A stretch of DNA of 64,000 nt from assembly GCF_002563715.1 (NCBI RefSeq), contig NZ_PDJJ01000001.1, forward strand, positions 2,418,001 to 2,482,000. Reading direction: 5' to 3'. Shown here in pieces: positions 44,032-52,448 of the stretch (its first letter is position 1; each line of letters starts with the position of its first letter). The notes under the pieces are model-generated. The model was not told the origin of the DNA. It made no database searches and saw nothing but the letters and a program-made list of their open reading frames with translations. A program made the translations under genes and the position numbers. This stretch comes from Isoptericola jiangsuensis (GTDB lineage: Bacteria; Actinomycetota; Actinomycetes; Actinomycetales; Cellulomonadaceae).

Positions 44032-44705
44032 CGTCCGTCGTGCCAGGAGCCGGTCGCGTCGTCGTCCGTCACGCCGAGCAGCCGCGCCGCCATCACCGCC
44101 GCCTGCGTCCTCGACTCCAGGTCCAGCTTCGTCAGGATGTTCGAGACGTAGTTCTTCACCGTCTTCTCCGACAGGGACATCTGCGAGCCGATCTGCCGGT
44201 TCGTCAGCCCGTGCGTGATGAGCACCAGGACCCGGTGCTCCTGCTCGCTCAGCGCCGCGAGCGCCGGATCGTGCGCGGGACCCGCACGCAGGCGCTCCAG
44301 CACGCGCGACGTCAGCGCGGGGTCGATCAACGACTGGCCCGCCGCGACGCGACGGATCGCGGCGACCACCTCCGGCCCCGTGATCAGCTTCAGCAGGTAC
44401 CCCGACGCCCCCGCCATGATCGCCGAGAACAGCGCCTCGTCGTCGTCGTAGGACGTGAGCATCAGCGCCCGCAGCCCCGGCATCGACGAGTGCAGGGCCC
44501 GGAACACCTCGATGCCCGACCCGTCCTGCAGCCGCACGTCGAGCAGCGCCACGTCGGGGCGCGTGCGGCCGATGTCGCGCACCGCCTGGGCCGCCGAGCC
44601 CGACTCCCCCACCACCTCGAGATCGTCCTCGGCGTCGAGGAGTCCGCGCAGCCCACGGCGCACCAGCTCGTGGTCGTCGAGGAGGTACACCCGCACCCGC
44701 TCCAT
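44028..44705 (-). CDS. DevR/DosR-like response regulator
   Basis: A 225-residue NarL-family regulator: receiver with acidic DDHE at residues 10-13, phospho-acceptor Asp56 (ALLDVRLQDGSG), MLTSYDDDEA and GYLLK; LuxR-type HTH with LSEQEHRVLVLITHGLTNRQ and SEKTVKNYVSNIL. It resembles mycobacterial DevR over both domains, including the ALFSAIMAGASGYLLK stretch. Partner of the kinase encoded tail-to-tail (stops overlap by four bases). Likely binder of the boxes at 38681 and 46220. Confidence 0.92.
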   Translation of the reverse strand: MERVRVYLLDDHELVRRGLRGLLDAEDDLEVVGESGSAAQAVRDIGRTRPDVALLDVRLQDGSGIEVFRALHSSMPGLRALMLTSYDDDEALFSAIMAGASGYLLKLITGPEVVAAIRRVAAGQSLIDPALTSRVLERLRAGPAHDPALAALSEQEHRVLVLITHGLTNRQIGSQMSLSEKTVKNYVSNILTKLDLESRTQAAVMAARLLGVTDDDATGSWHDGR

Positions 44706-44778
44706 GCCCCCGTTCTATCCCCGCCCCGCACCGGCCACCACCGGGACGGCGCCCCGGGGCGGGAACCCGGCGGGCGCG

Positions 44779-46161
44779 TCAGTCCACGAGGACGCGCTCG
44801 CCCGGTCGGGGAGCGACGGCGACGCACCCGATCTCGGCCCGGATCCGGTCGGCCAGCGCGACGGAGGCGTGCGCCTCCCCGTGCACGACGTACACCGCCT
44901 CGGGCGGCTCGGGCATCTGCCCCAACCACCCGACGAGCTCGCTCGCGTCCGCGTGGACCGAGAACTCCTCGTCGTCGACGACCTCCGCCGCGACCGGCAC
45001 GTACCGGCCCATCATCTTCAGCTCGCGCGCGCCGTCCTGCAGCATCCGCCCGCGCGTGCCGATCGCCTGGTAGCCGGTCAGCACGACACAGTTGCGCCGG
45101 TCCGGGAGCAGGTGGCGCAGGTGGTGGACCACCCGGCCTCCCGACGCCATGCCCGACGCGGAGACGATGACGCACGGCCGCGCCGGGCTGTTGAGGGCCA
45201 TCGACTCTTCAGGCGTGCGCGCCGCGTGCAGGGACGGCAGGTCGACCAGCGTCGTCAGGTCGGGCCGCAGCTCCCCGGCGGTCCCCGCGCGGCCGTACAC
45301 GTCCAGGGCCGCGAGCGCCATGGGGCTGTCGACGAACACCGGGACGGCGGGGATCCGCCCCTCGCGGAGCATCGTGGACAGGGCGTGCAGGACGAGCTCG
45401 GTGCGGTCGACCGCGAAGGCCGGCACCAGGACCGTCCCGCCCCGCCGGATCGTGCGCCGCACGGCGTCGGCGAACGGCTCGTGGGACAGCTCCGGCTCGA
45501 CGTGCTCCCGGTCGCCGTACGTGGACTCGATGACCACGGTGCGGGCGGACGGCGGGGCGGCGCGCGGACGCAGCACCGGGTGCTCGGTGCGGCCGAGGTC
45601 CCCGGAGAACAGGACGCGGGCCGGTCCGGCGTCGACGAGGACGCTGGCCGAGCCGAGCACGTGGCCGGCGCGGACCAGCCGGACGCCGAGCTCCTCGCCG
45701 AGGTCGACGCGGACGTCGAACGGCACCGTCTCGAACCGGCGGATCGCGCGCTCGGCGTCCGCGACCGTGTACAGCGGCAGGGGCGGGTCGTGCCGGGACC
45801 AGCCCGCCGACCGTGCCAGATCGGCGTCCCGCTCGTTGAGGTGCCCGCTGTCCCGCAGGACGATCGCGGTGAGCCCGGCCGTCCCCTCCGTCATCCACAC
45901 CGGCCCGTCGTACCCGTCCCGCACCAGCACGGGCAGGAAGCCGCTGTGGTCCAGGTGGCAGTGCGTGAGGACGACGTCGTCGATCGTGTCCGCCGGGACG
46001 GGGAACGGCTCCCAGTTCTTGCGCCGCCACGCCCGCTCCCCCTGGTAGAGGCCGCAGTCCACGAGGAGGCGACGCCCGGCGCGCTCCAGCAGGAACCGGC
46101 TGCCCGTCACGGTGCCCGTGGCACCCATGAACGTCAGGGCGACGGACGGGTCCCCGCTCAT
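44779..46161 (-). CDS. Metallo-beta-lactamase/beta-CASP RNase-type protein
   Basis: A 460-residue MBL-fold protein with HCHLDH (67-72), SGDLGRTEHP and a beta-CASP domain with VIVSASGMASGGRVVHHL and YVVHGE, plus the C-terminal RNA-specificity motif. Relatives are CPSF73-like nucleases; this subfamily is often part of DosR-like regulons, suggesting RNA turnover during oxygen limitation. ATG 46161 has GAGGAGG upstream. A DevR-type box lies 59-74 bases before the start. Confidence 0.9.
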   Translation of the reverse strand: MSGDPSVALTFMGATGTVTGSRFLLERAGRRLLVDCGLYQGERAWRRKNWEPFPVPADTIDDVVLTHCHLDHSGFLPVLVRDGYDGPVWMTEGTAGLTAIVLRDSGHLNERDADLARSAGWSRHDPPLPLYTVADAERAIRRFETVPFDVRVDLGEELGVRLVRAGHVLGSASVLVDAGPARVLFSGDLGRTEHPVLRPRAAPPSARTVVIESTYGDREHVEPELSHEPFADAVRRTIRRGGTVLVPAFAVDRTELVLHALSTMLREGRIPAVPVFVDSPMALAALDVYGRAGTAGELRPDLTTLVDLPSLHAARTPEESMALNSPARPCVIVSASGMASGGRVVHHLRHLLPDRRNCVVLTGYQAIGTRGRMLQDGARELKMMGRYVPVAAEVVDDEEFSVHADASELVGWLGQMPEPPEAVYVVHGEAHASVALADRIRAEIGCVAVAPRPGERVLVD

Positions 46162-46219
46162 GCGACCTCCTCGGGCAGCGCCGGTCACACCATCGTCCGT
46201 CGCGGCGACCGCGCCCGGT

Positions 46220-46235
46220 AGGGCCGAAGGGCCCT
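46220..46235. promoter_or_regulatory. DevR-type box upstream of the MBL gene
   Basis: AGGGCCGAAGGGCCCT: a six-base-pair inverted repeat around GAAG, the same centre as the box at 38681-38694. With GACGAT (46197-46192, minus strand) as -10, its centre is near -43, matching the other box. Confidence 0.65.
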
Positions 46236-46261
46236 GGCCCCCGGCGCCGATCAGCGCATCC

Positions 46262-47020
46262 TCACCCGTGCGCGCCGACGAGGCGGACCCGTTCGCCGAG
46301 GCGGCGCACGACGTCCGACTCCGGGTCCGCGTCGGTGACGACCCCGGCGACGGCGTCGAACCCGAGCACGTCGTAGGCCGACGCCGCTCCGACCTTCTCC
46401 GACGATCCGAGCACGTAGGTCTCGGCGGCACGGGAGGCCAGGACGCGCTTCATCGCGGCCTCGTCGGCGTCGCCCGTGGTGAGGCCCGTGTCCGGGTGGA
46501 TGCCGGTGACGCCGAGGAGGAACAGGTCCGCGGAGACCCGTTGCGCGGCCTCGACGGCGGCCGCGCCGCTCGCCACGGCGGAGTGCTTGAAGAGCCGGCC
46601 GCCGAGGATGAACACCTCGACGGTCGGGTGCTCGACCAGGGCGGCCGCGACGGTCGGGCTGTGCGTGATCACCGTGCACCGCAGGTCGGCCGGCAGGGCT
46701 GCGGCGACGGCCAGGGCGGTGGTGCCGCCGTCGAGGATGACGGTGCTGCCCGGGTCGACGAGCCGCACGGCCGCGGCGGCGACCCGCTCCTTGCCGGCGA
46801 CCTCGACCCGGCGGCGGCCGTCGTAGTCGGCGACCGCCGGGGACACGGGCAGCGCTCCCCCGTAGACGCGCTGGCACAGCCCCTCGGCGGCCATCTCCCG
46901 CAGGTCCCGGCGGATGCTGTCCTCGGAGAGCCCGAGCTCGGCCGCGGCCGTCTTCGCCACGATCTTGCCGTCGCGGTGCAGGGTGTGCAGGAGGAGGTCG
47001 CGTCTCTCGGCAGCCAGCAT
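46262..47020 (-). CDS. DeoR family transcriptional regulator
   Basis: A 252-residue DeoR-type repressor: N-terminal HTH (AAELGLSEDSIRRDLREM, about residues 26-43, then YGGALP) and a sugar-phosphate sensor domain with VILDGGTTALAVAAAL, FILGGRLF and GVTGIHPDTGLTTGD. These proteins respond to phosphorylated sugars or nucleosides. It is divergent from the DUF4406-nudK pair with 53 bases between, making that pair the likely target. Confidence 0.92.
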   Translation of the reverse strand: MLAAERRDLLLHTLHRDGKIVAKTAAAELGLSEDSIRRDLREMAAEGLCQRVYGGALPVSPAVADYDGRRRVEVAGKERVAAAAVRLVDPGSTVILDGGTTALAVAAALPADLRCTVITHSPTVAAALVEHPTVEVFILGGRLFKHSAVASGAAAVEAAQRVSADLFLLGVTGIHPDTGLTTGDADEAAMKRVLASRAAETYVLGSSEKVGAASAYDVLGFDAVAGVVTDADPESDVVRRLGERVRLVGAHG

Positions 47021-47073
47021 GGTCGGCCCTCGTTTCTTCGTAGTAGTGCACGTTTATGCTTAGTATACGGACC
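47021..47073. promoter_or_regulatory. Overlapping divergent promoters of deoR-type gene and DUF4406 gene
   Basis: TAGTAT (47061-47066) is a -10 seven bases before ATG 47074. On the minus strand TATACT (47067-47062) overlaps it and would serve the DeoR gene, leaving a leader of about 35 bases with GAGG before ATG 47020. The region is AT-rich for this genome. A DeoR operator is expected here but no clear repeat could be fixed. Confidence 0.6.
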
Positions 47074-47451
47074 ATGACGAGACCGCTGCTCATCCTCATC
47101 GCCGGCCCCTACCGGTCCGGCACCGACGGCGACCCGGCCGCGATGGAGGCCAACCTGCGACGTCTGGAGGAGGCCGCCTGGCCGGTCTTCGAGGCCGGGC
47201 ACGTCCCGATGATCGGCGAGTGGGTCGCGCTGCCCGTCCTGCGGTCCGCCGGCGCGAGTATCGACGACGCCCTCGCCGACGACGTGCTCTACCCGACGGC
47301 GCAGCGGCTCCTGGAGCACTGCGACGCCGTGCTCCGGCTGCCCGGCGAGTCGACGGGGGCCGACCAGGACGTCGCGATCGCCACCAGCCGCGGCCTGCCC
47401 GTCTACCACGACGTGACCGAGGTGCCGCGCCGCCCGGTGACGTTCCCGTGA
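47074..47451 (+). CDS. DUF4406-like (nucleoside deoxyribosyltransferase-fold) protein
   Basis: A 125-residue protein: LLILIAGPYRSGTDGDPAAM, then GHVPMIGEWVALP and HCDAVLRLPGESTGADQDV, the pattern of DUF4406/nucleoside 2-deoxyribosyltransferase-like folds. Ser in the GES motif and DQD acid residues fit a nucleoside-binding site, but activity is unproven. The stop overlaps the nudK GTG start (GTGA). Control by the divergent DeoR protein is inferred. Confidence 0.75.
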   Translation: MTRPLLILIAGPYRSGTDGDPAAMEANLRRLEEAAWPVFEAGHVPMIGEWVALPVLRSAGASIDDALADDVLYPTAQRLLEHCDAVLRLPGESTGADQDVAIATSRGLPVYHDVTEVPRRPVTFP

Positions 47452-48098
47452 GCGGGCGGCCCGGCGTCGACGTCCCCGACCACCGCGGCCGCACGGGCCT
47501 CGACCGGGCAGGTCGGGACCTCGACCGGAACCCGGACGTGGTCGTCCGCGACGTCGAGCTCACGTCCCAGGGGTGGCACGTGCTGCGCCGCACGACCTTC
47601 GACCACCGGCGTCGTGACGGGACCTGGCACACGCTCCAGCGCGAGACCTACGACCGCGGCGACGGCGCGACCATCCTCCTGCACGATGCTGCACGTTCCA
47701 CCGTGCTGCTGACCCGGCAGTTCCGGTTCCCCGCGTACGTCAACGACCACCCCGACGGCATGCTCCTCGAGACGGCCGCCGGCCTGCTGGACGACGACGA
47801 CCCCGAGACGGCCGTGCGGCGCGAGGTCGCCGAGGAGCTGGGCGTCACCGTCGGGCCGGTGGAGCACGTGTTCACGGCGTACATGAGCCCGGGCTCCGTC
47901 ACCGAACGGGTGCACTTCTACGCCGCGCCGTACACCGCGCGCGACCGCACCGGGACGGGCGGCGGCGTCGCCGCCGAGGGCGAGGACATCGAGGTCGTCG
48001 AGCTGCCCCTCGACGACGCCCTCGCGATGATCCGCGACGGCCGCATCGTCGACGGCAAGACCATCATGCTGCTGCAGTGGTGGGCGCTCGGGCGGTGA
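47448..48098 (+). CDS. nudK: NudK-type GDP-mannose/sugar-nucleotide Nudix hydrolase
   Basis: A 216-residue Nudix protein. The box AGLLDDDDPETAVRREVAEE and the downstream segments TAYMSPGSVTERVHFY, GGGVAAEGEDIEVVELP and DGRIVDGKTIMLLQ follow E. coli NudK/YffH closely, an enzyme that splits GDP-mannose. The first 30 residues are a variable extension. GTG 47448 couples it to the DUF4406 gene, suggesting joint nucleotide-sugar or nucleoside salvage. No terminator was found before the next gene. Confidence 0.88.
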   Translation: MSGRPGVDVPDHRGRTGLDRAGRDLDRNPDVVVRDVELTSQGWHVLRRTTFDHRRRDGTWHTLQRETYDRGDGATILLHDAARSTVLLTRQFRFPAYVNDHPDGMLLETAAGLLDDDDPETAVRREVAEELGVTVGPVEHVFTAYMSPGSVTERVHFYAAPYTARDRTGTGGGVAAEGEDIEVVELPLDDALAMIRDGRIVDGKTIMLLQWWALGR

Positions 48099-48151
48099 CG
48101 CCACGGCGCCGAGCGCCCCGCCGTCACCGACGACGGACCTACGATCCGGAC

Positions 48152-48443
48152 ATGCCGTCCTTCACGCTCGTCACCGAGATCCCCGCGCCGCCGGAGAGGT
48201 GCTTCGCTGCGAGCCTGTCGGTGGACGCCCACACCGCCTCGATGGGAGCCTCCGGTGAACGCGCGGTCGCGGGCGTCACCTCCGGCGTGCTGCGGCCGGG
48301 CGACACCGTCACCTGGCAGGCGCGGCACTTCGGGCTGCCGTTCCGGATGACGGCACGCGTCACCGCGCACGACGCCCCGCACCGGTTCGTCGACGAACAG
48401 GTCTCCGGGCCGTTCCGGCGCTGGTGGCACGAGCACCGGTTCG
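48152..48443 (+). pseudogene. SRPBCC (START-like) protein cut by an IS remnant
   Basis: Starts normally at ATG 48152, six bases after TACGAT (48140-48145), and reads MPSFTLVTEIPAPPERCFAA, then TSGVLRPGDTVTWQARHFGL and APHRFVDEQVSGPFRRWWHE, the typical N-terminal two thirds of a polyketide-cyclase/dehydrase-like protein of about 150 residues. At about 48443 the sequence turns into IS256-family transposase, and the frame stops at 48466. The C-terminal helix is lost, so it is probably non-functional. Confidence 0.78.
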
Positions 48444-49341
48444 ATGATCGCCGCTCTGGTCGATGACGCTCAGGCGTCCGGGCTGGGCATCAACGGGGAG
48501 AACGGGCTGCTGGCTCAGCTGACGAAGCTGGTGCTGGAGTCCGCGCTCGAGGGTGAGATCACCGCGTACCTGGGCTACGACAAGCACGAGAAGGGCGCCT
48601 CGAGGGACGGCAATGCCCGTAACGGCACCCGGGCCAAGACGGTGCTGACCAAGGGCGGCCCGGTGCAGATCGAGGTGCCTCGGGATCGTGCGGGGACGTT
48701 CGAGCCTGCGGTGGCATCGAGGACATCGTGCTGTCGCTGTCGGCGCGCGGGATGACCCACGGTGACATCTCGGCGCACCTGGCAGACGTGTACGGGTCCG
48801 AGGTGTCCAAGACGACGATCTCCACGATCACGGACAAGGTCCTGGACGGCATGGCCGAATGGCAGTCCCGTCCGTTGGACCCGGTCTACCCGGTGGTGTT
48901 CATCGACTGCATCCACGTCAAGGTTCGCGACGGGCAGGTCGCCAACCGGCCCATCTACGTCGCACTCGCGGTGACCGTCGACGGGAACCGCGACATCCTC
49001 GGATTGTGGGCCGGCGACGGTGGCGAGGGCGCGAAGTACTGGCTCCAGGTCTGGACCGAGATCAAGAACCGCGGGGTCGAGGACATCTTGACGGTGGTGT
49101 GCGACGGCCTCAAGGGGCTGCCCGACTCGGTGAACACCGTCTGGACCGACACGATCGTGCAGACCTGCATCGTGCACCTGACGCGCACCAGCTTCCGGTA
49201 CGCCTCCCGGGCGCACTGGGACGCGATCTCCCGCGCCCTGAAGCCCGTGTCCAGGGCCAGGTGGACCCCATGCGGTGGAAGCAGGCCCTGAACGCGTTCG
49301 ACATCACCTTCGACGGGCGCCTCAGCGCGCACCGCCGCTGA
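48444..49341 (+). pseudogene. IS256-family transposase, broken in three frames
   Basis: Part 1 (48444 to about 48712): ALEGEITAYLGYDKHEKG and VQIEVPRDRAGTFEP. About ten codons and the frame are then lost; part 2 resumes as GIEDIVLSLSARGMTHGDIS with the first catalytic Asp in VYPVVFIDCIHVKVRDGQ and the second near VVCDGLKGLPDSVNTVW. Near 49255 some 130 codons, including the catalytic Glu region, are missing; only the C-terminus (MRWKQALNAFDITFDGRL) remains in a third frame, ending at 49341. Clearly inactive. Confidence 0.88.
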
Positions 49342-49383
49342 CCCTTTCAAGACACCCGGTTTCACCGAAAACCGGACAGCCCC
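48444..49383 (+). mobile_element. IS256-family insertion sequence remnant
   Basis: Transposase coding DNA begins directly against the SRPBCC fragment, without a left inverted repeat or leader. To the right, 49342-49383 contain CCGGTTTtcacCGAAAACCGG-like dyad sequence and GGACAGCCCC, a possible right end. With two internal deletions and a lost left end the element cannot move itself. No target duplication is recognisable. Confidence 0.75.
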
Positions 49384-50121
49384 TCAGGTTGCGGAGCCGA
49401 CCAGGTCAGCGATCAGGGATGCGACGTCGTCGGGCCGTTCGAGCATGGGCCAGTGGCCGCTCTCGAGGACACGGACGTGCCAGGTCTCTGCATGCAGGGC
49501 TGCGAGCGCACCGGGCACATTGCCGGGTGAGGAGGCGATGTAGGTTCCGCGCTGGGTTTCGACCGGCTGCTGCATGGTGGCGGGATCCAGCACCGTGTGA
49601 CCGGGGTGCGGCGTGAGTCTCTCGGCCAGGTATCGACGATTCTCCGGGCTCAGTCCGGGCTCGACGCTCAGTGCGGCGGCGGGCGGAGGGGCCCACTGGT
49701 AGTGGGCGTCGAGGATGTCGGTCCTCTCCTGGGCACGGGCCGTGTCATCAGGTCCCCATCCGTCGATGAGGCTTCGGCCGTTCACGGGCAGGAAGCTGTC
49801 GAAGTGGATGGAGGTGACGGTTCGCTCGCCCCTGCGGTCGGCGACCTGGGCCGCCACCATGCCGGAGTAGGAGTGTCCGACCAGGACGGCCGGACGGTCC
49901 ACCCTGCGGAGGAGGCGATCGGTCACTTGCTCGACATGGTCGGCCAGGCGGATCTCCGCGATGCGGCTGGCAGAGGCACCAGACTCCAATCCGGCCAGGG
50001 TGAGAGAGTCGGCGTCGATACCACGGCTGCGGAGCCGGTCCACGGTCGGATCCCAGATCCAGGCGCCCATCCAGGCTCCAGGGATGAACAGGACGTAGGG
50101 CGTGTCGAGATTCGTTCTCAT
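49384..50121 (-). CDS. Alpha/beta hydrolase
   Basis: A 245-residue hydrolase: PYVLFIPGAWMGAWIWDP (oxyanion region), nucleophile elbow VLVGHSYSGMVAAQ with serine, and the catalytic histidine in RVLESGHWPMLERPDDV. It resembles salicylate-esterase/EstC-like hydrolases. It starts two bases before the MFS stop, so it is co-transcribed with the transporter. Less GC-biased codon use and the adjacent IS remnant suggest acquired DNA. Substrate unknown; detoxification linked to export is inferred. Confidence 0.87.
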   Translation of the reverse strand: MRTNLDTPYVLFIPGAWMGAWIWDPTVDRLRSRGIDADSLTLAGLESGASASRIAEIRLADHVEQVTDRLLRRVDRPAVLVGHSYSGMVAAQVADRRGERTVTSIHFDSFLPVNGRSLIDGWGPDDTARAQERTDILDAHYQWAPPPAAALSVEPGLSPENRRYLAERLTPHPGHTVLDPATMQQPVETQRGTYIASSPGNVPGALAALHAETWHVRVLESGHWPMLERPDDVASLIADLVGSAT

Positions 50122-50123
50122 GG

Positions 50124-51698
50124 TTAGTCCTTCTGCTGTGAGTGGGAGGCGTGAGGCATGGGGCGAGAGATTCCGGCCATCTGCCCGTCTGTGGGTGCTG
50201 TGCTCAGCGGGCGTAAGGCGTGGATGGTCACCAGGGCCAGCACGGCAAGGAGGCCGGCTGCGATGGCGGCGACCCACCCGAAGGCGCTGGCGTATGCGGA
50301 CTCCGCGGCCCACGCCAGTCCGGGCACTACTGTCTCAGTGGCGATGACGCCGTCAAGGGCGCTTTCCAAGGCCGGGGTGCCGGCTTCGTGAGGAAGGGTC
50401 GCGTTCAGGTTCTGCCGATAGAGCACCGCGCCGAGGCTGCCCAGGATGGCGACGCCGAGCGCAGAGCCCAGTTCCGTCCCGGTTTCCGAAAGTGCCGAGG
50501 CGGATCCGACCTCCTCTGCCCGTGCCGAGCCCACGACAAGATCGGTGCCCAGCGCTGCTCCAGGCCCGAAGCCGAGGAAGGCCAGCGAGAAGCCGAGCAC
50601 GGCCAGAAGCAGATCATCGCCGCTGCGCACGACTGCGGCAGTTCCCAGACCGATCGCGGCCACGACGAGTCCGCCGGCCAGGACGTAGTGCATCGGCACC
50701 CTGGCTGTCAGCAGCGGTCCGAGGACAGCGCCCGCGGCGAAGGCAACGGCAGGGGCGACGAGCACGACGCCGGCATGCAGAGCCGAGAGATTCGCGACGA
50801 GCTGCAGGTACTGGGTGAAGAAGAAGTACGATCCGCCGATGGCCACCGCGCTGACCATCATGACGCACAGCGCGGCCGTGAAGCGACGATTGGCGAACAG
50901 CGCGATGGGCACCAGCGGTTCCGGATGCCTGCACAGTCGGGCGATGAAGGCACCTGCACAGGCGAGCCCCGCCACCATGATCGCGACCGCCATGACCGGA
51001 GGGATGTCACCCGCCGTCACGGACTTGATGCCGAAGACGAGCGCCAAGACTGCCAGCGCCGACAGTGCTGCCCCGCCGAGATCGGTCCGAGTTGTGCTCC
51101 GCGCGTTCCCCCTGGGAAGAAGCGAGGGTCCCAGCAGGATGAGCGCGAGCATCACCGGGATCCCCAGCAGGAAGACCGAACCCCACCAGAACCACCTCAG
51201 CAGGAGTCCACCGACGATCGGGCCGGCGGCCATGCCCACCATGAAGCATGTCATCCAGAGACCGACCGCCTTGGCCCGTTCGCCGGCATCCGAGAACAGT
51301 GCGGTGATCAGCGCCAGCGCAGACGGCGCGAGCATCGCACCGGCCACCCCCAGTAGGGCCCGTGCCGCGATGAGCAGCTCGCTGGTCGGTGCGAAGGCTG
51401 CGAGCACGGAGCATCCCGCAAACGCCGCCGCGCCAAGGAGCAGCACTCGTCGGTGTCCCCACCGGTCCGACACCGCCCCGAGGGGGATCAGGAACATGGC
51501 GACCATCAGGCCGTAGACGTCCGTCATCCACAGTTGCTCGACCAGGGTCGGAGTCAGCTCCCGCGAAAGCTCCGGCAGCGCCAGGTAGAGAACGTTCTGG
51601 TCCATCGAGACGATCAGGGCCGGCAGAGCCAGCACGAGCAGCCCCCACCACCGTCGCTTCGGGCTCAGCGGAACATTGCCCGTGGGATGTGTATCCAT
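50124..51698 (-). CDS. MFS drug transporter, DHA2 (14-helix) type
   Basis: A 524-residue proton-driven exporter. N-terminal LPALIVSMDQNVLYLALPEL is the DHA2 helix 1; motif A is PLGAVSDRWGHRRVLL and motif C GVAGAMLAPSALAL. Fourteen hydrophobic helices can be drawn. It is divergent from the HxlR regulator with 116 bases between and is followed by the hydrolase gene, so the three form a regulated efflux/detoxification unit. All helices are present and no frameshift is seen. Confidence 0.9.
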   Translation of the reverse strand: MDTHPTGNVPLSPKRRWWGLLVLALPALIVSMDQNVLYLALPELSRELTPTLVEQLWMTDVYGLMVAMFLIPLGAVSDRWGHRRVLLLGAAAFAGCSVLAAFAPTSELLIAARALLGVAGAMLAPSALALITALFSDAGERAKAVGLWMTCFMVGMAAGPIVGGLLLRWFWWGSVFLLGIPVMLALILLGPSLLPRGNARSTTRTDLGGAALSALAVLALVFGIKSVTAGDIPPVMAVAIMVAGLACAGAFIARLCRHPEPLVPIALFANRRFTAALCVMMVSAVAIGGSYFFFTQYLQLVANLSALHAGVVLVAPAVAFAAGAVLGPLLTARVPMHYVLAGGLVVAAIGLGTAAVVRSGDDLLLAVLGFSLAFLGFGPGAALGTDLVVGSARAEEVGSASALSETGTELGSALGVAILGSLGAVLYRQNLNATLPHEAGTPALESALDGVIATETVVPGLAWAAESAYASAFGWVAAIAAGLLAVLALVTIHALRPLSTAPTDGQMAGISRPMPHASHSQQKD

Positions 51699-51772
51699 GA
51701 GTCACCTCGTTCTCGTGATGACGGCTCGCCAACCGTGTGCGCAGCAGCTGGCTCTCACCCATGACAAACCGA

Positions 51773-51808
51773 TTGCAGGTTGCAACCAGTTGGACGGTAG
51801 CGTAAACT
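51773..51808 (+). promoter_or_regulatory. Promoter and palindrome between MFS and HxlR genes
   Basis: TTGCAA (51780-51785), a 17-base spacer and TAAACT (51803-51808) form a consensus-like promoter six bases before ATG 51815, so the HxlR mRNA is leaderless. GGTTGCAACC (51778-51787), a perfect ten-base palindrome, covers the -35 and is the likely HxlR operator; a TTGCAG half site is at 51773. Confidence 0.65.
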
Positions 51809-51814
51809 GCCTGC

Positions 51815-52342
51815 ATGACGCAACCGGAAGTCGTAGAGGATCTGCCGGTGCCGGCAGGACGGTCGGGATGTCCGATCAACCTGGCCACCGAGCTGCTGGG
51901 CGATCGCTGGAGCTTCGTGATCCTGCGGGACCTGATGTTCGGCGGTCCGCGGCATTACCGTGATCTCCTTGCCGGGTCCAGGGAAGGCATCGCCTCCAAC
52001 ATCCTCACCAGCCGACTGGAGAAGCTCACCGCAGTCGGGCTGCTGACGCGGCACACCGACCCGGGCCACCGTCAGAAGGTGCGGTATCGGCTCGCCGAAC
52101 CGGCCATCGAGCTGTTGCCGGTACTCGTTGCCCTCGGCGTCTGGGGCAACCGCTGGCTGCCCGCGGACCCCGAGATCGGCTCCACCGCTGCGGCTCTCCA
52201 CGAGGGGGGAGAACGCCTGCAGCAGTGCTTCATGGAGGAGCTGCGTGCCGAGCACCTCGAAGGCCGCGAGCCCGACCCCGCCGGTCTGCGCGCCGGATTC
52301 GCCACACCCGCGCACGCGTCGCGGAGTTCTGATCGCCGGTAG
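51815..52342 (+). CDS. HxlR family winged-helix regulator
   Basis: A 175-residue HxlR-type protein: CPINLATELLGDRWSFVILR, DLMFGGPRHYRDLL, ILTSRLEKLTAVGLLTRHTD and YRLAEPAIELLPVLVAL. Such regulators respond to electrophiles or drugs through a cysteine; Cys19 here is at the usual place. The C-terminal 45 residues are an extension. Likely regulator of the divergent MFS-hydrolase operon. Confidence 0.9.
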   Translation: MTQPEVVEDLPVPAGRSGCPINLATELLGDRWSFVILRDLMFGGPRHYRDLLAGSREGIASNILTSRLEKLTAVGLLTRHTDPGHRQKVRYRLAEPAIELLPVLVALGVWGNRWLPADPEIGSTAAALHEGGERLQQCFMEELRAEHLEGREPDPAGLRAGFATPAHASRSSDRR

Positions 52343-52448
52343 CGCTGTGCAGGGCGGGGATCATGACCATGATGAAGAACTGCCCTCGCGACCAGGCGTG
52401 GGCCCGGGGCGCGAGCACACTCGACTCCGAACTCGGGTGGCACGGAGC

